DNA from: G963674685 sp963674685
Lineage (GTDB): Bacteria; Lernaellota; Lernaellaia; JACKCT01
Length of the DNA: 64,000 nt
Assembly: GCA_963674685.2 (NCBI GenBank)
Contig: CAXXWT010000003.1
Coordinates: forward strand, 868,001 to 932,000
Direction: 5' to 3'
The translations under genes and the position numbers were made by a program. Shown here piece after piece: positions 28,780-35,589 of the stretch. Numbering within the stretch: position 1 is the first letter of the stretch; each line of letters begins with the position of its first letter. Under the pieces are notes generated by a model. The model ran no database searches and was not told where the DNA came from. It saw nothing but the letters and a program-made list of their open reading frames with translations.

Positions 28780-31293
28780 TCAACAACCGCACCCGCCGTC
28801 ATCATCGTCGTCATCGCTTGAATGGTTGTTTTCATCCGCGTCGTTGTTGTCATCGTCAGAATCATCGTCGTCATCGTCGTCACGTGCCGCGTCTAGTACG
28901 GTGAGGATAAATTCGTGCCTCGCCCAACCATTTGCTCCTTGAGCGGTGATCAGCACATGGAAGGTGCCCGCATGGTCTGGCTGCCAGTTCACGAGGCTAC
29001 CGGCCTGGGTTGAACCTGGCAGTCCATGTACGGCGATGTCGCTGACCGTTTCGGTGTCGTATATCCAAGTATCACCAACGGTGGCAGTAAGCTCTTTCGG
29101 CTCGGCGATAAACGGAGGCTCGAATCCTAGCGCACCGGGATCGGAATTGACCAGGTGCCATTTAAAAGAAAGGAGACGCAGCAAGCTCGTATGGTACCGG
29201 TCGTGCAGTAACGAATCGATGATCCGATATTCGGCATCCTCCAGGGCGGCGGGATCGTCGCTGCCGGCAAGGCGTTCGCCTAGCCATTCCATCAAGCGCA
29301 GAAGGGCTCGCCCTTCATCATGCAACCGGTCCGCCGGATACCAAAGATCGTCAACCAAATCCGTGCGAAAATCGGAATGGTGCAAGTCATTCGGGACAGA
29401 CGCCATTTGAGCCGCAACATCCAGTAAACGGCTTCCGGCTTCCACTACCAGCGAGAGTTCATTGCCCGACAGAGCTTCGCGTAGCGCATCCATTGCGGCT
29501 TCCATCGGGCGATTGTGGGTAACCGAACTTCCCGGCGGACCTAGAATGCCCAAACCCCAATAGGAATCGGATAAACGCAACGCCAGGGCCCGATCCGTTT
29601 CGGCGGATACTTCCATTCCCACGCTTTCAGGCATGGCGCCGTTCGGATCGTATCCGGCGGAATTCGCGAAGTACTGTTCATAGCTTCCGTACACCAGTCG
29701 ATTCGCCGCGCCGGTGATAAGCGGGTTGGTCATGAATCCTTCAACCGCATCGGGCATGTCGGCGGACCGTTTCATGAGCGGCGCCAGGTAGAATTTCCCG
29801 ATGAATGCATCGCCGGCATCATTGCAGTGCATGTTTTCCCAGATAACCGGTCTGCGTCCCGTGCGCTCCGTCACGTCTTCCAGGTCGGAGGCGCTGATCT
29901 CACGGGCGAATGTGTCTGGTCCGTTCCACAGGATATGGATGCCATCGTGCAGATCGATAAGCTGGTCGATGTAGTCGGAACCTTCGGGAAAGGAATTGTA
30001 CTGGCGATCGGTCGAATACGGCGTGGGCATCATCCACATGTTGACCGGTTCGCCGGCCATTTCGCTGAGCTGATCCTGGGTCCAGTTGACGAGGTCCACG
30101 TGCTTGGCGCCCATCACGCCGTCGATCGGGATGTCGGGATTGTTGAATTCGATGTCGTCAAAGCCGAGTTCGAAATCGCGAAAACCGGCTTCGATCATCG
30201 GCGCCAGCTTGTCCAGCAGCGCGGCGCGGTCGGCCGGATCGTCGACGATCATTTCATAGGCCGGCGCCAAACCGAAGATCATCGTCACGCCGATACGTTC
30301 CCCGAAGCGGCGCAACGCTGCAAACGCCGCGATCTGTTCGTCGCTGTAGGGTGTTCGCCACTGCTCCCGATTCAGCAGATCCCACTTCGGCTGATACAGG
30401 TAGCTGCCGAAGCCCAACCGGGCGATCTGAAGCATCATTCGACGGCGCTCGCCGTCGGACCACAAGGTGCCGTAAAATCCTTCGATGGTCCCCATGTAAG
30501 GATAGAACGGCAGGTCATCAACCGTGGGAGGATCAAGCACTACAGGCTCGCCTTCGACTCCCGACAGAGCCATCGGCGTTACAACAATGCGCCCGCTTTC
30601 ATACATGGGCCAGGGGCCGAACCACTCCGTCTGCGCCGGTGTGATTTCGATTAGCGTTTCGTCGGAAACCGGTTCATCCGCATCATTGAGGTAATCGATG
30701 CGGACAAGACCGGTGTTTTCATTTGGCGTCCAGGTGATTTGCAGTCCCTTATCAGACGAGGCGACCGCGACATTTAAAAGGATCGGGGATTCTCCTTCGT
30801 CCGCAGAAAATATTTTCAGTTCGCGCAGGGCGGCGTAGCCGGCATTCTCGAATTCGATATTCAGGCACCGCGCTCTGACAGGGTTTGTGAATGCAAAGGG
30901 ATCGACGGGATCATTCCAATCGCTCTCGAACATTGAAGGTCCGCCGCAATAGGGCATGACGGTGATACGAACAGTCCCCTGCGGCGGTGTCTCCCAATCC
31001 GGTTCGATTGTCGAGAGAGCGGGAATCGGCGAGAGCGTCGGCGCAAAATCGATCTGAAGAATGGTTGTGCCAGCAAATGGAATCTTCCATGATGTTTCAA
31101 CCGCGCCGTCCCGAATTGTAAATGCGCCGTCATCCGTCTCGCGCGGCCACAACATCAGAAACGAATTGAACGTATCTGTCGCAACGACCCGCGCATAGGG
31201 CATAAGATCGAAGGATTGGGCGGACGCTGAAATCGCCGAAAAAAAGGGAATCAATATGAAAAGGAAGAATACGACGTTCCGACGGATATTCAT
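28780..31293 (-). CDS. GH84 beta-N-acetylglucosaminidase with C-terminal Asp stalk ending GCGC
   Basis: An 837-residue secreted protein with a Sec signal (cleavage near SASAQS). The GH84 barrel begins with GTIEGFYGTLW at residues 268-278; the catalytic Asp pair is 379-380 in LGFDDIEF, as in bacterial O-GlcNAcase and NagJ enzymes that use substrate-assisted catalysis on the N-acetyl group. A helical region follows, then an immunoglobulin-like domain near residues 720-800, then an Asp stalk ending GGCGC. It is the first enzyme gene after the TetR regulator and overlaps it by ATGA. The role is removal of terminal beta-GlcNAc or GalNAc outside the cytoplasm. Confidence 0.93.
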   Translation of the reverse strand: MNIRRNVVFFLFILIPFFSAISASAQSFDLMPYARVVATDTFNSFLMLWPRETDDGAFTIRDGAVETSWKIPFAGTTILQIDFAPTLSPIPALSTIEPDWETPPQGTVRITVMPYCGGPSMFESDWNDPVDPFAFTNPVRARCLNIEFENAGYAALRELKIFSADEGESPILLNVAVASSDKGLQITWTPNENTGLVRIDYLNDADEPVSDETLIEITPAQTEWFGPWPMYESGRIVVTPMALSGVEGEPVVLDPPTVDDLPFYPYMGTIEGFYGTLWSDGERRRMMLQIARLGFGSYLYQPKWDLLNREQWRTPYSDEQIAAFAALRRFGERIGVTMIFGLAPAYEMIVDDPADRAALLDKLAPMIEAGFRDFELGFDDIEFNNPDIPIDGVMGAKHVDLVNWTQDQLSEMAGEPVNMWMMPTPYSTDRQYNSFPEGSDYIDQLIDLHDGIHILWNGPDTFAREISASDLEDVTERTGRRPVIWENMHCNDAGDAFIGKFYLAPLMKRSADMPDAVEGFMTNPLITGAANRLVYGSYEQYFANSAGYDPNGAMPESVGMEVSAETDRALALRLSDSYWGLGILGPPGSSVTHNRPMEAAMDALREALSGNELSLVVEAGSRLLDVAAQMASVPNDLHHSDFRTDLVDDLWYPADRLHDEGRALLRLMEWLGERLAGSDDPAALEDAEYRIIDSLLHDRYHTSLLRLLSFKWHLVNSDPGALGFEPPFIAEPKELTATVGDTWIYDTETVSDIAVHGLPGSTQAGSLVNWQPDHAGTFHVLITAQGANGWARHEFILTVLDAARDDDDDDDSDDDNNDADENNHSSDDDDDDGGCGC

Positions 31294-31976
31294 TTTTCAT
31301 TACCCTTGTTTCGGTGTGGGGATTGCACTCTTTTTTGCTTGGAAGAAACGGCGCGCGATTCGATAAGCTTCTGTTTCGTTGCCGCGTCCAAACCGTTCCG
31401 GAGAAGTTCAAACGCCGGTTCGCTGAAAACCGACAAATCCTGGCTGCAACCGCCGTTATGCCAAAGGGACATGGTGAAATTGACCACCCCCATGATCGCT
31501 CCGGCGGCCATTCCGGCCTGTTGATGCGCGTCCGGTGCTTTCCCAAGGTGTTTGCCCCAAGCATCTGCAATCGATGATTGCCATTCCAGGTCGAGCGTGA
31601 CGCTGCGCGCGATTAAGGAGGGCGACGCCGAAATGATGCGCTGGTATCGCCGGTGCTCGTCTCGCGCATCCATGTAGAGTTTCGCCATGGCCAAAAAGGC
31701 GCGTCGAACCGTCGACAATGGCGAACCAGCATCGCCGTTTTGGGCCAATAATTTCCGGAAATGAGCGAGGTATTCCTCATGGTAGGGAAACGCCGCATGC
31801 TCCTTCGTCGGAAAGTAGCGGTAGAACGTACTTCGCGATATCTCGGCTTCCGCCGCGATTTCATCGACGGAGGTGTTCTCAAAGCCTTGTTTTTCAAATA
31901 GATCGGCTGCGGCCTCTATGATGGCCTTGCGGATCTTGGCCTTCTTGTCGCTGCGGGTGAATGGTTGCTTTTTCAT
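31290..31976 (-). CDS. TetR/AcrR family regulator heading the minus operon
   Basis: A 228-residue TetR protein with its helix-turn-helix at about residues 30-75 (ISRSTFYRYFPTKEH). It is closely similar to the TetR protein at 1242-1913, including FPYHEEY and the RRYQRIIS segment in the ligand domain. A basic C-terminal tail of about 25 residues extends it. No ribosome site precedes the ATG, and a good -35/-10 pair ends only six bases upstream, so the message may be leaderless. Two tandem palindromes overlap this promoter, consistent with autorepression. The GH84 gene overlaps by 4 bp, so the regulator is cotranscribed with the enzymes. Confidence 0.92.
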   Translation of the reverse strand: MKKQPFTRSDKKAKIRKAIIEAAADLFEKQGFENTSVDEIAAEAEISRSTFYRYFPTKEHAAFPYHEEYLAHFRKLLAQNGDAGSPLSTVRRAFLAMAKLYMDARDEHRRYQRIISASPSLIARSVTLDLEWQSSIADAWGKHLGKAPDAHQQAGMAAGAIMGVVNFTMSLWHNGGCSQDLSVFSEPAFELLRNGLDAATKQKLIESRAVSSKQKRVQSPHRNKGNEK

Positions 31977-31982
31977 GTCGTG

Positions 31983-32011
31983 ATTTTCGCAAAAGTGAAA
32001 CAGTGTGTCAA
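31983..32011 (-). promoter_or_regulatory. Sigma-70-type promoter of the minus glycan operon
   Basis: On the minus strand TTGACA (32011-32006), a 17-bp spacer and GAAAAT (31988-31983) precede the TetR ATG at 31976 by six bases. The predicted start site therefore falls at or next to the start codon, suggesting a leaderless transcript. Confidence 0.6.
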
Positions 32012-32029
32012 TCGAAACAGTGTATCAAT
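31997..32029. promoter_or_regulatory. Tandem TetR-type operator pair
   Basis: A 16-bp direct repeat GAAACAGTGTRTCAAT occurs at 31997-32012 and 32014-32029, so the centres are 17 bp apart. Each copy contains an imperfect 13-bp palindrome of the form GAnACAnTGTnTC. The repeats overlap the -35 box of the operon promoter, the usual place for TetR repression. The assignment to the adjacent TetR protein is inference. Confidence 0.6.
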
Positions 32030-32211
32030 TCCATGTTTCTGTTGGCCATTGTTGTCTTGCATTCGCGCTCTTTTTTTCTTGCCGCAGCCACGTTTTTTGC
32101 CGGTGATTTTCTCCGAAGAACCTCGATTTTCGGTGAAAAAATTCCTTGACTTGCCCGCCACACGAAGCGATGTGACACGTCGTAAGCTGCTGAATCGAAA
32201 GGAGAATAGAC

Positions 32212-32418
32212 ATGGCGCGTTACATCCTGACCAACCTCGACACCGGCGCGATCCTTGGGCAGACGCTCAATGGCCGAGGCATGCGCCCCTTCGTATCCAT
32301 TGCCGAGGCTTATGAGACGCTGGCCCGACTGGAGTCCAGAAACGACGACATCGAAACACCCGGCCAGTCGTTCAACGGCTGGACCCTGTGCGAAGTCAAC
32401 CCGGTCGAAAGACCATAA
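32212..32418 (+). CDS. Small hypothetical protein of accessory region
   Basis: A 68-residue protein with AAGGAG eight bases before its ATG. It starts MARYILTNLDTGAILG and has a compact alpha/beta look with no signal peptide or known motif. It is the first gene of a plus-strand set of very small genes; the next, an orphan integrase-type domain, starts 18 bp after its stop. I do not recognise the family. Confidence 0.6.
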   Translation: MARYILTNLDTGAILGQTLNGRGMRPFVSIAEAYETLARLESRNDDIETPGQSFNGWTLCEVNPVERP

Positions 32419-32436
32419 ACCCACAAGGAGCAACTC

Positions 32437-32856
32437 ATGACCACGAAGAACATCACGATCAAGGAAGCCGCCGAAAAGTACGTCGCCCATCTGACCGAAC
32501 TCGGCAAGAACGAACGCACCGTCATCACCTACGGACGTCACCTGGACCTGGCCGTCGCCCACTTCGGCGAAGGCAAGGACATCGCTAAGATTCTGCCCGT
32601 CCACGTCTCGGCCTTCTTCAAGAGCGACGCGGTCAACAAGCTGATCCGCGAGCCCAAGAAAGAGGGCGAGGCGCGAAAAGAGCGGCCCCGCAGTCATCAC
32701 ACGGTGGCTCAAACTATCCGTGTTTTCAAGCAGATGCTGGTCTTCTGCAAGGACCAGGGGTGGACGGACAAGGTGCCACTGCCCAAGGAGTACGCCCCGA
32801 AAATCAAGGAATCCGCTCCCGACCAACCCAAAGCCGCCGCTGACCAGGGGGAATGA
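32437..32856 (+). CDS. Orphan SAM-like (tyrosine-recombinase N-terminal) domain protein
   Basis: The 139-residue protein is preceded by AAGGAG. Residues 8-120 match the core-binding, SAM-like N-domain of phage integrases: AAEKYVAHLTELGKNERTV, then a long second helical half ending in VFKQMLVFCKDQGW. There is no catalytic domain with the R-H-R-Y residues, and no such domain lies downstream. It could be a DNA-binding remnant, an excisionase-like accessory, or a stand-alone family. A DUF5049-type gene follows 3 bp later. Confidence 0.75.
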   Translation: MTTKNITIKEAAEKYVAHLTELGKNERTVITYGRHLDLAVAHFGEGKDIAKILPVHVSAFFKSDAVNKLIREPKKEGEARKERPRSHHTVAQTIRVFKQMLVFCKDQGWTDKVPLPKEYAPKIKESAPDQPKAAADQGE

Positions 32857-32859
32857 CCG

Positions 32860-33081
32860 ATGGCCGAAAAGGTGAAAATTCCAGCCCCCGTCTTGCGAGG
32901 CATAGAGGCCGTGAGAAAAAGCGGGCGCACTAATATGCTGGCCCGTGACGTGGTCGCCGCCATCGCCCTGGAACTGGGCCACGTCGACGCCGCCTACTGG
33001 CTGACCGACAAGGCCAATCACAAGACCTACGCCGAGGGAATTTTCCGAGGCTTTGTCGAGGAGGAAACTCCCACCCTGTAA
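32860..33081 (+). CDS. DUF5049-like small protein
   Basis: A 73-residue protein with the pattern IPAPVLRGIEAVRKSGRTNMLARDVVAAIA and a C-terminal YAEGIFRGFVEE that fits DUF5049, a family found in phages and mobile elements. Function unknown. It starts 3 bp after the SAM-domain gene and is followed by a terminator at 33110-33135, so the three small genes form one transcript. Confidence 0.7.
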   Translation: MAEKVKIPAPVLRGIEAVRKSGRTNMLARDVVAAIALELGHVDAAYWLTDKANHKTYAEGIFRGFVEEETPTL

Positions 33082-33109
33082 TATCCCGCCACAACACCCT
33101 CCCACCTCT

Positions 33110-33135
33110 AACGCCCTTTTTGGGGCGTTTCTCTT
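33110..33135 (+). terminator. Intrinsic terminator after the small-gene operon
   Basis: AACGCCC (33110-33116), loop TTTTTG, and GGGCGTT (33123-33129) form a perfect 7-bp stem followed by a T-rich stretch. It closes the 32212-33081 gene set. Confidence 0.75.
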
Positions 33136-33243
33136 CGTCCCGGAAAGCTTCGCATAAGTGGTTGATTTGCCTTGACTTTGATGTGTTCCGAAGCCCTTGT
33201 ACGTCGCGTGAGCACGAGGACCACAAACCGAAAGGAGAGCGCG

Positions 33244-33549
33244 ATGCCGGAGTTTTTTCAGACCGCTATGGGGCGCACGTTCTACGACCACACCCTGCCG
33301 ACCATCGCCCGCGAACTGGCGCGACTCCCCGAGGACGAGGAGGTCGAAGCCCTGCAACGCGCCATCGACTGCCTGACAACCGCCGTCATCCACCGCGAGG
33401 CCGAAATCAACCGGGCCGTCCAATTGATCCGCGAGATAGGCGGATGGCCGGATCGGGACATTCGGGATGTCTGGATGTTCCTGCGCGACAAGATGCGAAT
33501 CGGCGAGGACGAGAAACTGAAAATCGAAAGCCGCCTGGGAATCAGGTAG
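33244..33549 (+). CDS. Small helical hypothetical protein (paralogue A)
   Basis: The ATG at 33244 is chosen for its AAGGAG site; an earlier in-frame start has none. The 101-residue product is predicted helical, with REAEINRAVQLIRE and a C-terminal VWMFLRDKMRI segment. The C-terminal half resembles the next gene's product (REAEIEKAVELIRD, then WSYLKDRIDF), so the two are probably tandem duplicates. A TTGACT box about 70 bp upstream may mark its promoter. Function unknown. Confidence 0.6.
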   Translation: MPEFFQTAMGRTFYDHTLPTIARELARLPEDEEVEALQRAIDCLTTAVIHREAEINRAVQLIREIGGWPDRDIRDVWMFLRDKMRIGEDEKLKIESRLGIR

Positions 33550-33558
33550 GAGGTGACC

Positions 33559-33855
33559 ATGAACTTCAAACAAGCCATCAAGGTGCTGCGAGAGAAACAG
33601 AAACGTGCGGCCGAGACGGTCTTTGCCCAGGCCGAGGCCGAGGCTCTGGCCATTGCCATCGAGCAGTTGGAACGGGCCGACCGCGCCAGGGAAGCCGAGA
33701 TCGAAAAGGCGGTCGAGCTTATCCGCGACGCGATCTTCGATTCCGATGGCAATCTCCACCAGAGCGCCTGGAGCTACCTCAAGGATCGCATCGACTTCCC
33801 AGCCGAAGACAAGGCCGAAATCATCCGGCGGCTCGGGCTGGATGGGAAGGAGTAG
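33559..33855 (+). CDS. Small helical hypothetical protein (paralogue B)
   Basis: AGGAGG lies just upstream of ATG 33559; the in-frame GTG at 33553 falls within the spacing region. The 98-residue product is Ala- and Glu-rich with probable coiled-coil character in residues 5-60 and a C-terminal half similar to the preceding gene product. It lies 9 bp after that gene and just before the gene at 33861, in the same direction. No function can be named. Confidence 0.6.
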   Translation: MNFKQAIKVLREKQKRAAETVFAQAEAEALAIAIEQLERADRAREAEIEKAVELIRDAIFDSDGNLHQSAWSYLKDRIDFPAEDKAEIIRRLGLDGKE

Positions 33856-33860
33856 GACGC

Positions 33861-34148
33861 ATGAAAACAAAGCCGAACACGACCTTTGATCTCCCAAAGG
33901 TGCGTAACGAGATCACCGCTGCCCACGAGGCGACGGCGCGATGGGAAAAAACGCTCGATTTTTTTCCGACACCGGCGGTCTACTGGACCAAAATGATCGA
34001 GTTCGCCGGGCCGAATCTGAAAAACGCATTGAGCAGAGGTGTCGTTTATATCGAGATTCGGGAGAAAGCAGCAGCGCCGAATGGATACGACAAGCCGCGG
34101 TTCGTAATCAAGGGCGAGTCTGTCTTCGACAACAAAGCGGATCACTGA
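33861..34148 (+). CDS. Hypothetical protein
   Basis: A 95-residue protein starting at ATG 33861, with AAGGAG overlapping the stop of the previous gene. It has a helical N-terminal part (NEITAAHEATARWEKTLDFF) and a beta-rich end (VVYIEIREK, PRFVIKGESVF). No motif recognised. It is the last of the small-gene group before the ligase-AAA+ operon, separated from that by 125 bp. Confidence 0.55.
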   Translation: MKTKPNTTFDLPKVRNEITAAHEATARWEKTLDFFPTPAVYWTKMIEFAGPNLKNALSRGVVYIEIREKAAAPNGYDKPRFVIKGESVFDNKADH

Positions 34149-34273
34149 ACCATGCGAGACCTTGATAATCCTCACCAGGCGCCAGTGGCCGCTTTCGAAG
34201 CCGTTCATTCCCCTCGACTTCTCGGTCAAAGCCCGCCTTCATGCTTCCGGACAAGACGAAAAAAGGAAAGCCG

Positions 34274-34888
34274 ATGGGCGTGAACGTGGGGGTTGCATTT
34301 CAGGGGAATCGACTCGGTCTTTCACTTCGGAAAGTGCGCCGGGCGGACCTTTATGGGGCGAATCGGCGAATTGCGCTTGATTCCAAGGGTAGGGAATGCG
34401 ATTCCGCGATGATGACTACAGATGGGCGGTTTCTTTTCGGAACCGGCGGTCTGGCCGGACTTTATCTTGATGCGAACGGCGATGTGGCGGATGCCAACGA
34501 TACGATCCCTGCGAACAAAAGCACTAACCTGAAGATGGATGGTTCCTACGATGATGGGAATCCGCCCGAATTGTCGGGGCCGATTCCGGCCGACGCCCTG
34601 CTCGAATGCTCGGCAACCGCCGTGTATCAGGTTGCGGACCTCGAACCGGGGAGCAACCTGGCCGCATCGCTTGCCAGCGGCGACATTTATCAATTGTCGT
34701 TGCGAAATCGCGGCTCGTCCGACGGTAAGATGGCTTTCCTATTGGCGAATGAACACGGCGCGTTCGTGGTGAAGGTTCAGCAGGGCGGCTTCGATTTCAT
34801 CGGACTGAATGCGCCTGTTGCCGTTGAGGAGAACTCGCCCAACGACATCGACAACCTCGACTTTGAGGATTGGCGGGCGCCGCGATGA
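34274..34888 (+). CDS. Unknown protein, first gene of ligase-AAA+ operon
   Basis: The 204-residue protein starts at ATG 34274 (AAAGG upstream). The N-terminus contains RRIALDSKGRECDSAMMT followed by DGRFLFGTGG, a compact beta-rich module with several Gly-Gly and Asp-Gly turns. The C-terminal half is also beta-rich and ends acidic. No enzyme motif or membrane segment is seen. Its stop overlaps the next start by ATGA, and that gene overlaps the ligase-AAA+ gene in the same way, so all three are translationally coupled and probably work together. The family is not recognised. Confidence 0.7.
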   Translation: MGVNVGVAFQGNRLGLSLRKVRRADLYGANRRIALDSKGRECDSAMMTTDGRFLFGTGGLAGLYLDANGDVADANDTIPANKSTNLKMDGSYDDGNPPELSGPIPADALLECSATAVYQVADLEPGSNLAASLASGDIYQLSLRNRGSSDGKMAFLLANEHGAFVVKVQQGGFDFIGLNAPVAVEENSPNDIDNLDFEDWRAPR

Positions 34889-35589
34889 CACGCAAGGTCC
34901 GATTGGTAGATGACAAAGGACGCGACGGGTTGGTCTTTCTTGTGCCGCCCCCACGCACGGCCAAGCAGGAGTTTCGCGCACCGGGCGGCGGCGCCGTTCG
35001 TTTCGAGCGAATCATCAAAAACCCGATGGATCGGAGCGAATCGGCCTTGCGCCGACAATATCTGAATGAGGATTCGTTCGTCCGCGCGTTGATCGACAGC
35101 GATCCGGAGATCGACATGGAAGTGGCAGGGCGTGTCGCCGGTCCCTGCGACAGGGTGTGGGTCGATCCGGAGGGCACGCTGTTATATGCGGCACAAATGG
35201 TGGAAATCCTGTACGGCCCGGACGGCGTGGAAAAAGAACGCCGCGCGCCGGTCAACATGGAAGCCAATGTCGGCGAGGAAATGCTGCTGCGGTGGACGGG
35301 GCGCTTTTTCCGTCGCGAGGAAATGGTTCGACGGTTCGTGATCACGCGTAAATACCAGATCACGCACACCGACGGCCTGACCTTCGACTTCCTGCACCGA
35401 ATGGCTGAAACGCTGGAGAAAAAAGACTCCCTCGTGTCAATCGGTGCCGGACCCAAGGGGCGCGATCCGCTGGTGTTCGAACGCAACGAAACGCCCTTTC
35501 GCGGATTTCTGGAAGGGCGAACGAACGACGAAAAATATCTTCTCGTTCTCCACCTTTCCGACATGGAACTCAAAAGGCCGCCAAGATGA
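34885..35589 (+). CDS. Unknown protein, second gene of ligase-AAA+ operon
   Basis: The start at 34885 forms an ATGA overlap with the previous stop; an in-frame ATG at 34870 is less likely. The 234-residue product is soluble and beta-rich: DKGRDGLVFLVPPPR near the start, DRVWVDPEGTLLYAAQMVEILYG in the middle, and repeated charged strands such as RREEMVRRFVITRKYQ. The DRVWVDPEG and KGRDPLVFERNETPF segments may mark two copies of one small domain. No catalytic motif recognised. It is placed between the unknown 204-residue protein and the ligase-AAA+ fusion, with ATGA overlaps on both sides. Confidence 0.7.
   Translation: MTRKVRLVDDKGRDGLVFLVPPPRTAKQEFRAPGGGAVRFERIIKNPMDRSESALRRQYLNEDSFVRALIDSDPEIDMEVAGRVAGPCDRVWVDPEGTLLYAAQMVEILYGPDGVEKERRAPVNMEANVGEEMLLRWTGRFFRREEMVRRFVITRKYQITHTDGLTFDFLHRMAETLEKKDSLVSIGAGPKGRDPLVFERNETPFRGFLEGRTNDEKYLLVLHLSDMELKRPPR

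Noticed and set aside
33120..33860. Long N-terminal extension of the gene at 33861
   Set aside because: It overlaps two genes with good ribosome sites in another frame, and AAGGAG supports ATG 33861.
32008..33897. A 629-codon open frame on the minus strand
   Set aside because: It is antisense to several short plus-strand genes with clear ribosome sites, a terminator and family matches (SAM domain, DUF5049); its translation shows no recognisable motif.
34152..34283. A 43-codon ORF before the ligase-AAA+ operon
   Set aside because: No ribosome site and no protein-like pattern; it overlaps the start of the next gene.
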